In this document: positions 35,647 through 45,247 of the stretch, piece after piece
Layout: every line of letters begins with the position of its first letter
Numbering within the stretch: position 1 is the first letter of the stretch
DNA from: Paenibacillus sanguinis 2301083 = DSM 16941
Lineage (GTDB): Bacteria > Bacillota > Bacilli > Paenibacillales > Paenibacillaceae
Assembly: GCF_000374825.1 (NCBI RefSeq)
Contig: NZ_KB895378.1
Span: 79,048-143,047 of the forward strand
Direction of reading: 5' to 3'
Length of the DNA: 64,000 nt
Translations under genes and position numbers: made by a program
The notes under the pieces: model-generated
Seen by the model: only the letters and a program-made list of their open reading frames with translations
Databases searched by the model: none
Told to the model about the DNA's origin: nothing

Positions 35647-36396
35647 TTATAATACCCGTTGCAGAAAAGAGCGAGTTCGTTCATGCTGCGGATGCTCAAA
35701 CAATTCCTCCGGCTTACCGGACTCAATAAATGCTCCATCAGCCATAAACAGAACACGATCCGCCACTTCGCGGGCAAAGCCCATCTCGTGCGTTACTACA
35801 ATCATCGTCATCCGTTCCTCGGCCAACCGCTTCATCACCTGCAGCACTTCACCCGTAAGCTCAGGGTCCAATGCCGAGGTTGGCTCATCGAACAGCAGAA
35901 TTTCCGGATTCATCATCAATGCCCGCGCAATGGCTACCCGTTGCTTTTGCCCTCCGGACAACCGGGATGGATAAACGTCGGCCTTGTCCAGCAAGCCTAC
36001 CTTCTGGAGCAGCTCCGAAGCTTTGTCACGAATATCGACGGGAGGCAAGCCCTTCACAAGCCTGGGCGCCAGCTCCAGATTAGCTCGTACCGAAAGATGC
36101 GGGAACAGATTGAAATGCTGGAACACCATCCCCATTCGCGCCGTCATTTGCTTGATTGCAGCCGGCCTCGCATACTGACCTTCCTTAACCAGATAGTCCT
36201 CCCCAATGCGGATGCTGCCGGCGTCCACCTCTTCCAGGTGGGCAAGACTGCGCAGCATAGTGCTTTTCCCCGATCCTGAAGGGCCAATTACGGCGATAAC
36301 TTCGCTGGCATCCACACTGAAGGATACGTCATGCAGCACCTCCAAAGCTCCAAACCTCTTTTTGACATTGGCAAGCTCCACAATCCCCATATTCAT
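35647..36396 (-). CDS. Polar amino-acid ABC transporter ATPase
   Basis: A 249-residue ATPase with Walker [10 protein letters not shown], signature LSGGQKQR and Walker [13 protein letters not shown]. The subfamily pattern ([15 protein letters not shown]) is that of polar amino-acid importers (GlnQ/HisP type). Either ATG 36396 (AGAGGA behind) or ATG 36390 (GGAAGG behind) could be used. It is the last gene of a three-gene importer operon. Confidence 0.95.
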   Translation of the reverse strand: MNMGIVELANVKKRFGALEVLHDVSFSVDASEVIAVIGPSGSGKSTMLRSLAHLEEVDAGSIRIGEDYLVKEGQYARPAAIKQMTARMGMVFQHFNLFPHLSVRANLELAPRLVKGLPPVDIRDKASELLQKVGLLDKADVYPSRLSGGQKQRVAIARALMMNPEILLFDEPTSALDPELTGEVLQVMKRLAEERMTMIVVTHEMGFAREVADRVLFMADGAFIESGKPEELFEHPQHERTRSFLQRVL

Positions 36397-36414
36397 CCTT
36401 CCAGTCCTCTAACG

Positions 36415-37074
36415 TTACTCAAATTTATACTTTCGCTCCAGCGCCTTAAATAATATGGTCAGCACCAGCGTCATCAGCAAATAGATAACACCGGCCAAGA
36501 CCAGCGGCATGACTGTAAAGTCACGGTTAACCGCCGTTTGGGCGAAATGCAGCAATTCCGGCACGGCGACCGCATACAGCAGAGCCGTATCTTTCACCAA
36601 GGTAATCGACTCGTTGGAAATGGCCGGTAAAGCAATTCGCAGCATCTGCGGCAGCACGATCCGGGTCGTCGTTTGCCAGCGGGTAAGCCCCAGCACTTTG
36701 GCGGCCTCATGCTGCCCCTTATCAATGGCAAGCAATCCTCCGCGGAAGATTTCGGCAAAATAAGCAGCATAATTCAGGGTAAATGCCAGGCATGCGGCAA
36801 CAAAGCGATCCATGACCAGATATTCCCCAATAACCGGAAGCACCGGCAAGCCAAAGCAGACAAACAACATTTGCAGCAGCAACGGGGTTCCGCGCATGAC
36901 ATAAATATATCCGCTCCCCAGCCAGGCAACCAGCTTGATCCGGCTGCGAACCATAAAGGTGAGGGCAAAGCCAAGCGGGATCGAGGTAGCTATCGCCAGC
37001 GCAAACAGTAAAATCGTAGTTCGTGCACCCTCCAGCATCGGCCCTGCAATACTAATCATATATTCCAGGCTCAT
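36415..37074 (-). CDS. Polar amino-acid ABC transporter permease
   Basis: A 219-residue permease of the HEQRo/His-Glu-Gln family with about five membrane segments (YVMRGTPLLLQMLFV is diagnostic; EAAKVLGLTRWQTTTRIVLPQ is the coupling loop). AGGAG precedes ATG 37074. It lies 10 bases downstream of the binding-protein gene and forms the membrane channel. Confidence 0.94.
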   Translation of the reverse strand: MSLEYMISIAGPMLEGARTTILLFALAIATSIPLGFALTFMVRSRIKLVAWLGSGYIYVMRGTPLLLQMLFVCFGLPVLPVIGEYLVMDRFVAACLAFTLNYAAYFAEIFRGGLLAIDKGQHEAAKVLGLTRWQTTTRIVLPQMLRIALPAISNESITLVKDTALLYAVAVPELLHFAQTAVNRDFTVMPLVLAGVIYLLMTLVLTILFKALERKYKFE

Positions 37075-37084
37075 CTGTGTTCTC

Positions 37085-37864
37085 CTATTTCAGCACTTTA
37101 TCTTCGCCGAACCATTGCTGTGAGATTTGAGCTGCCGTACCGTCCGCATTCAGTTCATCCAACGCTTGCTGCAACCGGTTCAGCAGCTCCTCATTGCCCT
37201 TCTTCACACCGATGCCATATTCTTCGGGAGCCAGCGATTCCTCCAATAGCTGGAAGGTGCCTTCTTCCTTGGACATATAGTATCTGGCCACGACCTCATC
37301 AATAACGACTGCATCAAGCCGCTTCGTCTTCAGGTCGCTAAGAGCAAGCACATTGTCCGGGAACTCCGACACCGATTTGATTTGATCCTTAACCGGTGCG
37401 GCGTTCAAAGCATCCGCTGCGGAAGACAAGGATTGTAGCCCCACTGCTTTGCCAGCCAGATCAGCCAGTGTATGGATGTCCGAGTCAGCCAAGGTAACAA
37501 CCACTTGACTGTTCTTCAAATACGGCTTGGTGAAGAGAACCTTCCCCTTGCGCTCCTCTGTAATCGTGTAGCCATTCCAGATCAGATCGATCCGCCCGCT
37601 GTTCAGCTCGGATTCTTTGGCCTTCCAATCAATAGGCTGAAAAATGACTTCTGCCCCCATCTTCTCGCCCGCTGCCTTGGCGTAGTCGATATCGAAGCCT
37701 ACAATTTCATTTTTCTCATCACGGAAGCCCATCGGCGCAAATTTATCATCAATGCCGATAACCAGCTTATTGTCATTTTTGGCAGAGCCGCCACACCCCG
37801 CTAACACGGTTAACATCAGTCCCAAGATCAAGCTTAATACTACAATTTTTCTACCCATCATCAT
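37085..37864 (-). CDS. Polar amino-acid-binding lipoprotein
   Basis: A 259-residue SBP_bac_3-type protein starting at ATG 37864 (GGGAGAG 5 bases upstream; the longer frame to 37954 reads through MITE sequence and is rejected). Lipobox: LTVLAGCGG. The mature part has GIDDKFAPMGFRDEKNEIVG, GFDIDYAKAAG and LFTKPYLKNSQVVVT, as in cystine or glutamine binders. The ligand is a polar amino acid, not further resolved. A MITE-like copy starts 13 bases upstream of the ATG, so the transcription signals come from or lie beyond the repeat. Confidence 0.93.
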   Translation of the reverse strand: MMMGRKIVVLSLILGLMLTVLAGCGGSAKNDNKLVIGIDDKFAPMGFRDEKNEIVGFDIDYAKAAGEKMGAEVIFQPIDWKAKESELNSGRIDLIWNGYTITEERKGKVLFTKPYLKNSQVVVTLADSDIHTLADLAGKAVGLQSLSSAADALNAAPVKDQIKSVSEFPDNVLALSDLKTKRLDAVVIDEVVARYYMSKEEGTFQLLEESLAPEEYGIGVKKGNEELLNRLQQALDELNADGTAAQISQQWFGEDKVLK

Positions 37865-37877
37865 GTTCTCTCCCTTA

Positions 37878-38058
37878 TAGAGGTTGTTCAAAAAATCGTC
37901 TTCCCAGGACGAAGCTGTTCGAGGAGTAAGTTCGACGTCGAATCTTGAATTCACCCGGAACTTCCGTTGCTCACGTACCCACTACGTACGCTCCGCTACT
38001 CAGCCCCAAGCTTCATCCAACCTTCTCGGTCCTGTAAACCCGATTTTTTGAACTCGCA
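37878..38058. repeat. MITE-like repeat, copy C
   Basis: A 181-bp copy in the opposite orientation to A/B, bounded by GAGGTTGTTCAAAAAATCG and CGATTTTTTGAAC. It is flanked by CTTATA on the left and CTTTATA on the right, a likely target-site duplication with one base gained. Confidence 0.8.
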
Positions 38059-38065
38059 CTTTATA

Positions 38066-38249
38066 GAGGTTGTTCAAAAAATCGTCTTCCCAGGACGAAG
38101 CTGTTCAAGAAGTAAGTTCGACGTCGAATCTTGAATTCACCCGGGCCAAGCATATGCTTCCGTAGTATGTTTCTTTCAGAAACATTTGAGTTGCTCACGT
38201 ACCCACTACGTACGCTCCGCTACTCAGCCCCTAGCTTCATCCAACCTTC
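38066..38249. repeat. MITE-like repeat, copy D (3'-truncated, tandem with C)
   Basis: A second head-to-tail copy seven bases after C. It contains an extra segment with a TGTTTCTTTCAGAAACA hairpin also present in copy E, and loses its right end at about 38249. Bases 38250-38420 hold no recognisable gene. Confidence 0.75.
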
Positions 38250-38420
38250 GTCAAATTCAGCGACCGACGCTTTAGTTCGTTAATACGTTATCAGACTCTC
38301 ATAATAACATACTAAGATAAAGTCGTCGATAGATTTGCCGCTGCCCGTCAGCTTCTCCCTGCGATCTGTGACAGTTCCCCGAACATTCCCGGCCAGGTGC
38401 TCCCGGCCCTTATCTCTCGT

Positions 38421-38465
38421 AGAAAAAACAAAGGAACCATACAGACCGCAGTCTGTATGGTTCCT
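38421..38465 (-). terminator. Terminator of the SLH nucleotidase gene
   Basis: AGGAACCATACAGAC pairs perfectly with GTCTGTATGGTTCCT across a 4-base loop, followed by TTTGTTTTTT on the minus strand. Confidence 0.95.
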
Positions 38466-38487
38466 GCAACAAGTAGTTGCTATGAAC

Positions 38488-41400
38488 TTATTGAATGATG
38501 TCCAATGCTTGCAGCAAGCGCACGAGAATCACGGCAGCTTGAGCGCGGGTTGCCCGCTCGTTCGCTCCAAAGAGCTGACGCTGATCGCCCTGGAGAATAT
38601 GTTGCTCCGTCAGCCAAGCGATATCGGCCGCCGCCTCACTCGGAATGGACGCCTGGTCCTTGTAACGGTTCAAAGCAGCCGTAGCCGGTTGTGCCGGTTT
38701 GTCATCAGCCGCCTGGGCATAACGCAGGGCACGAGCAATCATAACGCTCATGTCCGCACGGCCAAGCGTATCTTCAGGCGCAAATCGCGTTTTGCCGCCC
38801 GCAAGGATGCCCGCTTTGACCGCTGCCCCGATAACCCCAGCCATTTCCCCACTCACATCCGTGTAGGAATTTGCCGCCGCATCCGGCTGCAGACCGAGAC
38901 CTGCTGCCAGCCAAGAGACGAATTCGCCTCTCTTGATAGCCTGATTCGGTACAAAGCTCCCATGATCTGCAAGGCTCGGGATTTTGGCGCTCAATGCTTC
39001 CACAGCAGCTTTGGCCCAATGCCCTTCCAGATGAGCATACGGCGATTCATCGGTTGCTCCGGCAGGCTTCGCTTGCTCGGTGATCCGACCTTCCACCAGT
39101 GGATTTACTGAACCGCCCAGCCGCTCCACATGCTCCATAAATATTTCATAATCGGGATATCCCAGATCTTCGTGATACGCCCCTTGCTCAATCGCTTGAG
39201 CAAAGGAAGCATAACCATCACCACCCGTTGCTACAAAGCTATTAGTTGCCAGGCGATACTTTGCCGAAGGATTAAGTGGAACATAAGCATCCTCTTGCTT
39301 GATCTGCACATCGAACACCCGTTGTCCCTCCGGTTGTGCCGGATCCCATTTGAAAGTCATACCTGCGATTTGCGGGAATTTCCCGGGCAGATCGTCCGAC
39401 TTGGCGCCGCTCACCCCGTTTTCCAGCCCGTCCTTAAGCTGTTGACCGGTCACATCAAGCACGAACAGCGTGTTGCCGAAAGGCATAACCGTACGCAACT
39501 CACCCATCGTAATCTCGCCCTCATCGATCAGGGCGCGAATACCGCCCCCGTTCATCAGAGCCACATCCGCTTCCTTCAATTGACGAGCCTTCTCCAGCAT
39601 CCCGTCGGCGATCAGGTTCCCTAGATTGGTTTCCTTGGAGCGCACGTTTTCACGTACACCATCCAGCACCACAGCTGCTTGACCTACCGGCTGCTTCTTC
39701 AGTTCTTCCAGTTCCTCGTTATAAGGAGCCAGCACTTCCTTCGCTGTAGCATCTTCAGTGACTTGCTTCGGATCAACAGCGATCAGATGTCCGGTTGTTT
39801 GTCCCGGGCCTGTCAATACCACTCCTTCACTGTCAAAGACCACATCCACACGTCCCAGGAACTTACCCCATTCATTGGCTTGCACGATAGCCGTTGGCGT
39901 ACCATGCACATCATCCACCGCAAATTGCGGAGCATCCAGCTTCGTATGAGTGTGACCGCCCACGATCAGATCAATGCCTTCCACATCAAGGGCCAGCTTC
40001 TGGTCCCGTGCATAGCCAAGATGCGACAGAGCGATGATGATATTCAAGCCTTCCTTCTCCATCGCGGCCACGGTTGCAGCAGCCGAAGCGGTTGCATCAT
40101 TGAACTTCACTTCCTTGCCACCGTTGGACGTCTCCGCGGTATCTTCCGTAGTCAGGCCAAATACACCTACCTGATGACCATTCACGTCAAGCACCACGTA
40201 AGGATAGACACCAGCTTGCGCTGTTGTTTTAGGTGCTGCAGCATCCAGGGTCGTTGGCGATTTCAGCAATGGCAGCATGTCCTGATTGGTGCTGAAATCA
40301 ATATTTGAGCTGACCAGCGGGAATTGAGCTTTCTTCACGAACTCGGCCAGCGCGCCCGTTCCTTGATCAAACTCGTGGTTTCCGAAGGTCATCGCATCAT
40401 AGCCCATCATATTCATGAAGGCCAGATCCGCCAAGCCAAACCATTTGGTAAAATACAAATCTCCCGAGAACACATCCCCGGCATCCAGCAGCAGGCTATC
40501 CTTTTCCTCAGCCCGAATCTGCTTCACCAGCGTTGCTCTTCTGGCTACCTCAGCCAGATGGGCATGCGTATCATTCGTGTGCATTACCGTAAGCTTCCAG
40601 GTCTCTCCTGAAGCCGGCTTCTGTGCCTTAGGGGCTCCCAATTCCAGCACCGCTACCGTGCCGCTTACCTCATTGGCTACGAGCAGCAATGGACGTTTTG
40701 TAGGACTAGCCTCGGCCGGAATAAACTCCAGCCCTTCCGGTCCCGTGTCCGTATCCAGCTTCTTGGTAAAATCCCGTGGATTCAGATAGGCGGCAAATTG
40801 CGGCTTCTCAGGGTTGGTTACATCGTAGGCCATCACACCACCGATGCGCTCCAGACCGGTGAAGGCGTAAAGCTTGCCATCCACTTCGCCCACCGTAATA
40901 TACTCGGGTTCAGGTCCCTTCTTGGGGCTCCGCTTGTCCTTATTCACCTTGCTGTGATTGGAGTTGAAGACATCTGGCAGACGCTCGGAGGTTATCTTCT
41001 CAAACTCGTTGCCACTGTCATAGACCTGCTTCATATCATCAGCATTCCAGATTGAGAAGGAGCGGGCACCGTACATGTAAACACCGTTCGGCCCCATATC
41101 CGTGGCTACCTCTACGTCCTCATAGGATTCACCTTTGTCCTTCAGAAACTGAGCTGCCCTGGAGTCGGGGTTAAGTCCGGCCAAATCCTTAAGCTTCGTC
41201 ACCCCAACGCGCCCATCCCATTCGGTGGCATCGCCCTCATTAGCCGTGAAGAGATACGTCTTCCCACCTATCGTATAGGCATCAATCCCATCTGGCATGT
41301 ACATGCCAGAAAACGGCACATTCTCCAAACGAATCTCTCCGTCCTCCACCAGATCAAGGGAGTTCCTTGGATCACTCAGATCCTTGAAGCCCAATCCCTT

Positions 41401-42294
41401 CACGGATAGGACCTTTCCTGCAGCAATATCGATTGCAGCCATCGCGTTGTTCTCCTGAAGTGATACGTAGGCCGTCTTCTCATCAGAGGAAAGGGCGATA
41501 TACTCCGGCTCCAAATCAGTCACAGCATCGGCCTTTGAGCCGCCTCCCGCAATGATTCCGGCCTGATTGGCGGTGCCGCGAATATGCACCTTGTCATCAA
41601 TTACGGTTGGGTCGTCGAATTTCACATGTGTAATTCGGTTCTCCTTCGTATCTACCACTGTAACACTACCTTCAGGGTCAATGCCCTTCACACGCGGCTC
41701 GCCCTCATCAGCAGTCAAAATATAGCGGCCATCGGATGTAAATTTGACCATATCAGGCTGTATCCCGGCTGCATATTCCTTCACCAGCTTGCCGGCATAA
41801 TCCAATACAAGAATTTTGCCCGCCTTATTGGCGTCAGCTTCCTGCACAGCCACCGCAATTTGCTTGGTTGTCGTATTGATATCGATGCTCGTCAAGTCGC
41901 CAAATTTGAACCCTGAGGATTGTTCAGCCAAGGCCTGGACGTTAATCGTTGCCTCTTTGCCAAGTTGACCGGATGTCTTCAGCGGAACGATATCGATGCT
42001 TGGCGGCTCGGATGAACCATTGATTACATAAAATTTCCCATTATCCTGATTGTAACGGACAATTTCGGCCACGCCGCCATCCTCGCTAGAGGTTCCTATT
42101 GAATAGGAAGCGATTTTCCTGATGCCAAGCGCATCTGATGCAGGGTTCTGCAAAGCGGCTGGCAGCTTGTCCGCAGCAGCATCCTGTGCCAGCTTCGCCG
42201 TTTCTGCAGCAGCGGCTCCCCCAACCGGTCCGATCAACGATACAGCAATCGATGCGGCCATACATAAAGAAAATACCTTGCGACTCTTCTTCAA
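38488..42294 (-). CDS. S-layer-anchored choice-of-anchor-I / 5'-nucleotidase fusion
   Basis: I choose TTG 42294 (1,268 residues): GGGGAGG lies 7 bases upstream, whereas ATG 42318 has no site. A signal peptide (VFSLCMAASIAVSLIG) precedes a propeller-like choice-of-anchor-I domain (about 45-550; PDGIDAYTIGGKTYLFTANEGDA). Then comes a 5'-nucleotidase/2',3'-cyclic phosphodiesterase: TVMHTNDTHAHL, LLLDAGDVFSGD, FGNHEFDQG and GGHTHTKLDAP are the metal-binding motifs, and NGGGIRALIDEGEIT belongs to the C-terminal substrate domain. The last ~210 residues are three SLH-like repeats (HLEGHWAKAAVEAL, YTDVSGEMAGVI, and a final unit). It should stay on the cell wall and hydrolyse external nucleotides for phosphate and nucleosides. 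It is transcribed alone. Confidence 0.9.
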   Translation of the reverse strand: MKKSRKVFSLCMAASIAVSLIGPVGGAAAAETAKLAQDAAADKLPAALQNPASDALGIRKIASYSIGTSSEDGGVAEIVRYNQDNGKFYVINGSSEPPSIDIVPLKTSGQLGKEATINVQALAEQSSGFKFGDLTSIDINTTTKQIAVAVQEADANKAGKILVLDYAGKLVKEYAAGIQPDMVKFTSDGRYILTADEGEPRVKGIDPEGSVTVVDTKENRITHVKFDDPTVIDDKVHIRGTANQAGIIAGGGSKADAVTDLEPEYIALSSDEKTAYVSLQENNAMAAIDIAAGKVLSVKGLGFKDLSDPRNSLDLVEDGEIRLENVPFSGMYMPDGIDAYTIGGKTYLFTANEGDATEWDGRVGVTKLKDLAGLNPDSRAAQFLKDKGESYEDVEVATDMGPNGVYMYGARSFSIWNADDMKQVYDSGNEFEKITSERLPDVFNSNHSKVNKDKRSPKKGPEPEYITVGEVDGKLYAFTGLERIGGVMAYDVTNPEKPQFAAYLNPRDFTKKLDTDTGPEGLEFIPAEASPTKRPLLLVANEVSGTVAVLELGAPKAQKPASGETWKLTVMHTNDTHAHLAEVARRATLVKQIRAEEKDSLLLDAGDVFSGDLYFTKWFGLADLAFMNMMGYDAMTFGNHEFDQGTGALAEFVKKAQFPLVSSNIDFSTNQDMLPLLKSPTTLDAAAPKTTAQAGVYPYVVLDVNGHQVGVFGLTTEDTAETSNGGKEVKFNDATASAAATVAAMEKEGLNIIIALSHLGYARDQKLALDVEGIDLIVGGHTHTKLDAPQFAVDDVHGTPTAIVQANEWGKFLGRVDVVFDSEGVVLTGPGQTTGHLIAVDPKQVTEDATAKEVLAPYNEELEELKKQPVGQAAVVLDGVRENVRSKETNLGNLIADGMLEKARQLKEADVALMNGGGIRALIDEGEITMGELRTVMPFGNTLFVLDVTGQQLKDGLENGVSGAKSDDLPGKFPQIAGMTFKWDPAQPEGQRVFDVQIKQEDAYVPLNPSAKYRLATNSFVATGGDGYASFAQAIEQGAYHEDLGYPDYEIFMEHVERLGGSVNPLVEGRITEQAKPAGATDESPYAHLEGHWAKAAVEALSAKIPSLADHGSFVPNQAIKRGEFVSWLAAGLGLQPDAAANSYTDVSGEMAGVIGAAVKAGILAGGKTRFAPEDTLGRADMSVMIARALRYAQAADDKPAQPATAALNRYKDQASIPSEAAADIAWLTEQHILQGDQRQLFGANERATRAQAAVILVRLLQALDIIQ

Positions 42295-42318
42295 CCTGAT
42301 TCCTCCCCAAATGTTCAA

Positions 42319-42875
42319 AGATCATTCCTGGGAATTATAACAGGAGAATGTTATCGCAAGTCCTATAATTCATACTGATTTATGTAAAATTTAATCTACT
42401 TCATAAGCTTCTTTAGACATCATTTTTCTCGCTTGCTTGTTTTGCCTTTTTTATTCCCACTTATATACCTTGAAAATCAGCTCAATCTAAAAATTAGCGG
42501 TTGATCGTTAGCAAGACTTATAAGGCGCATTGCACGAATCCCAAGAATTCGCTGAATACCGCTGGTTCCCAGGTTCTATTCGGGGATTCCTCTTCTTTTA
42601 TAGGGAAAAACTCCCGTTAATGGCTCAAATCCACTAGAAATCGGGGATTTATATGGATTTCCTCATGCTAATCATCATAAAATGGGCGATTTTTGGGGAA
42701 AAGCCAAAAATTAGCATGAGTTTTTCCCGTTATATGTGATATTTGGTGAAATACAGGAGAATTAGCATGAGGATTTCCGGTTAGAGGTATATTCGTTTTT
42801 GATTTGCTCCCAAAGAATGGATCATGTCAACCTCTGGTTTTTGTTTTGATTCTGAAAATCTGGACAAATCACGGG
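42319..42875. repeat. Intergenic region with ATTAGCATGAG repeats
   Basis: No gene was seen. CTCATGCTAAT (42662-42672) forms a perfect inverted repeat with ATTAGCATGAG at 42710-42720, and a third direct copy lies at 42761-42771. Each copy is flanked by similar GGATTTCC or TTTCCC blocks, which suggests a small intergenic repeat family. Confidence 0.55.
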
Positions 42876-43787
42876 CTAAACATGAAATTTTCCACGGAAC
42901 TTTAGGGGGGATTCCCCGGTCCAGCGCTTGAACTGGCGGCTGAAATGGGCAATGTCTTTATAGCCGAGCCGCAGCGATACCGATTCTACGGATAATTGCG
43001 GCTCCAGCAGCAACAGCTTGGCCTTCTTCAGCTTCAGCGCGGATAAATACTGGCGTGGGGACATGCCGTACACACTGCGAAATATCCGGTTGCAGGACGA
43101 GGGGCTATAACCCAATCCGGCCGTCACTGCGGCGACCGTCTCCTGTACTTCTCGATCGTCGGCAGCGCTTCCAGTTTCCTGCAAAGTGACTCCCTCCCCG
43201 CGAACAGCCGCCTCTTCTACACAGCGTTCCAGACCTGACGCAATCTCTGCCGCAAGCCGATTCATCCGAATGGCTGCACCGCCTTCTTCATTTTCAGCAA
43301 GCCCTTCGCTTAGACCGGCGAATAGCTCGAACACCGCCGCCAACGTTCTCATCTTGTCCGCCAGCCTTGCATCTGCCCCATGTGAGGTAAGTTCAATCAG
43401 CCTATCCAGACTAGGACGGACAAGCCGGGACAGGGGACTATCTGCGGTGTACAGTGCCGGCTCCTGGCGATACAGCAGCTCTCGCAACATGCGCTCATCG
43501 ACATCAAAGTGCAAGCAGTAGTATGTCATTGGCTCCGACCCCAGCGCCCGGCTCTCATGAATTTCTTCTGGGCGAAGTAGCAGAAGGTCTCCAGCCTCCT
43601 GAACATAACGCTTTGTTCCCACGACGATCTCCTGACAGCCTTCCAGCAGTAAATTCACTTCAAAAAGCGGATGACTATGCTTCGGGTAGGACCACTCTCC
43701 GGTGACAGTGCGCAAATGAGCTGCAAATATTTTAAAGGTAGAGTCCATATCCGGCAGCATAAATTCCGTAATTTCAGGCTTTATCAT
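42876..43787 (-). CDS. AraC-family transcriptional regulator with cupin sensor
   Basis: A 303-residue regulator starting at ATG 43787 (AGGAGG 8 bases upstream; the longer frame to 43895 is rejected). Residues 1-110 are a cupin-like arm (SYPKHSHPLFEVNLLLEG, RPEEIHESRAL). A helical linker precedes the double helix-turn-helix at about 200-303 (YSPSSCNRIFRSVYGMSPRQYLS; YKDIAHFSRQFKRWTGESPLKFR). It stands alone with no clear target beside it; a sugar or other nutrient signal is likely for this type. Confidence 0.9.
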   Translation of the reverse strand: MIKPEITEFMLPDMDSTFKIFAAHLRTVTGEWSYPKHSHPLFEVNLLLEGCQEIVVGTKRYVQEAGDLLLLRPEEIHESRALGSEPMTYYCLHFDVDERMLRELLYRQEPALYTADSPLSRLVRPSLDRLIELTSHGADARLADKMRTLAAVFELFAGLSEGLAENEEGGAAIRMNRLAAEIASGLERCVEEAAVRGEGVTLQETGSAADDREVQETVAAVTAGLGYSPSSCNRIFRSVYGMSPRQYLSALKLKKAKLLLLEPQLSVESVSLRLGYKDIAHFSRQFKRWTGESPLKFRGKFHV

Positions 43788-43978
43788 CCTTCTTCCTCCT
43801 GCCTGTATATTCATTACGCCTATAGTTTGAGACTTATGCCAGACGCCTGCTCCCGCTATGCTCATTTTGGGTAAATGACTTAGCCGTTTGGGCATGGGTT
43901 TAAGGCGAAATAGCTGGTTACAATTAAACTATCATATCTATCACTAAATAGACAGGAGGCCAGCCACTTGGGGAAGCC

Positions 43979-44024
43979 AAGAAAAGCCCATCAACGCTTG
44001 CCGTCCGGCAAATTTGATGGGCTT
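43979..44024 (-). terminator. Terminator of the FMN-riboswitch transporter gene
   Basis: On the minus strand AAGCCCATCAA pairs with TTGATGGGCTT and is followed by TTCTT. The apical loop carries its own GCCGGACGGC stem. Confidence 0.9.
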
Positions 44025-44059
44025 CTTAATTATCTCAACCGATAGGCTGGTTCTTCTGT

Positions 44060-45115
44060 TTATCGCTTTGCCTGTAACTCTGGCGGATTACTCTGGCGGG
44101 AGATCAGGAACAACGTTCCCCAGATCAGCATAAACCCGATAGCCTGAGCGACCGTAATCATCTCCTGGAAGGCCACCCAGTTGACCAATACGCCAACCAT
44201 CGGGAAGCTCAGCTCAGCGAGCGTAGCGACCGAGGCCTTGGTCGTAGTCAGACCTTTATAGTATACGAGCAAGCTCAGCAATCCAGGCAGCAGTGCCTGG
44301 CCCAGCATATTCAGCGACAATGCAGCCATTTGCGAGGCGCCCTGCGGCAAGTTCCAGGCCGCTCCTTCGTTCCAGGTGATCGCAAGCAGCAAGGGCAACG
44401 CCAGGACGAAGCGCAGCGAGGTCACCGTTTCATACTTCATGTGGCCTACCATCAGTCGACCCATAACGGTGGAGCCGCCCCACAAGGCTGCGGCGCCCAG
44501 CGAAAGCAAGCTTCCTATCTGCACAAAATCGTGCAGATGGCCGATCGGCATTGTAAATCCGAAGGTAAGCAGATACGTGCCAGCCAATGCGATAACCAGC
44601 AAACCGAAGAAATGTCGCGGCAGCTTCTCCTTAAGCAATAAGCTGGCCAGGATGATGGCGAATAACGGCTGCATCTTTTGCAGCAACAGTACAGCATTGA
44701 CATCGCCGCTAGCAAGCGCTGTGGTGAACAGAATAGTGGCCATGGCCGAGCCGCCCCAGGAGAGGAACAGCAGGGCGCCGCCTTGCCGCCAGCCAATTCC
44801 CTTAAAGTCCGAACGATTCCTCCAAAGCACCGGAAAGACGATTAAAGCGATAATTATATGCTCGACCAACACAATCTGAGCCGAGGTGAGCGATTTAAGC
44901 AGGATAATCCGGAATAGCGGGTCTACCCCCCACAGGGCTGCACCCAATACCACCAGCCAGAATCCGCTCCGCGATTTTCGTTCTGCAGTTCCTTGAGACG
45001 ATGTGCGCTGGCCTGCGCCAACCGCACCAGGCAGAGCCCCCGTATTGCCACCAGCCTGCAAGTTGACATTCGCTGTACTAGCTTGGCTTAGGCCACTGAT
45101 ATTTGCCTTCTTCAT
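44060..45115 (-). CDS. EamA-family transporter, predicted flavin (riboflavin) transporter
   Basis: A 351-residue protein from ATG 45115 (AAGGGG 8 bases upstream). A hydrophilic ~50-residue N-terminal extension precedes ten membrane segments in two EamA repeats (VLLLQKMQPLFAIILASLLLKEKLP and VATLAELSFPMVGVLVNW mark the ends). The gene is controlled by an FMN riboswitch followed by a terminator, so it should be made when flavin is scarce. Riboswitch-linked DMT proteins such as ImpX are predicted riboflavin importers; this looks like a member of that idea, though sequence similarity to ImpX was not tested. It is transcribed alone. Confidence 0.82.
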   Translation of the reverse strand: MKKANISGLSQASTANVNLQAGGNTGALPGAVGAGQRTSSQGTAERKSRSGFWLVVLGAALWGVDPLFRIILLKSLTSAQIVLVEHIIIALIVFPVLWRNRSDFKGIGWRQGGALLFLSWGGSAMATILFTTALASGDVNAVLLLQKMQPLFAIILASLLLKEKLPRHFFGLLVIALAGTYLLTFGFTMPIGHLHDFVQIGSLLSLGAAALWGGSTVMGRLMVGHMKYETVTSLRFVLALPLLLAITWNEGAAWNLPQGASQMAALSLNMLGQALLPGLLSLLVYYKGLTTTKASVATLAELSFPMVGVLVNWVAFQEMITVAQAIGFMLIWGTLFLISRQSNPPELQAKR

Positions 45116-45150
45116 GATACTATCCCCTTCTTGAATATGGGGTCTACGCA

Positions 45151-45189
45151 GAAAACCCCCGTAGCGCCATTGCTGGGCTTTGCGGGGGC
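45151..45189 (-). terminator. Riboswitch-controlled terminator
   Basis: CCCCCG pairs with CGGGGG around a large loop with inner GCC/GGC pairing, followed by TTTTC. It stands between the FMN aptamer and the transporter start and is the expression platform. Confidence 0.85.
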
Positions 45190-45247
45190 TGACCAAATAA
45201 GCCTGTCAGGAGCGCATGGCTCCTTGTTCAAACTTTGCTTGTTTGAT

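Noticed and set aside
37865..37954. Thirty-residue N-terminal extension of the amino-acid-binding protein
   Set aside because: The extension is translated MITE sequence, has no ribosome binding site and would disrupt the lipoprotein signal; GGGAGAG supports the start at 37864.
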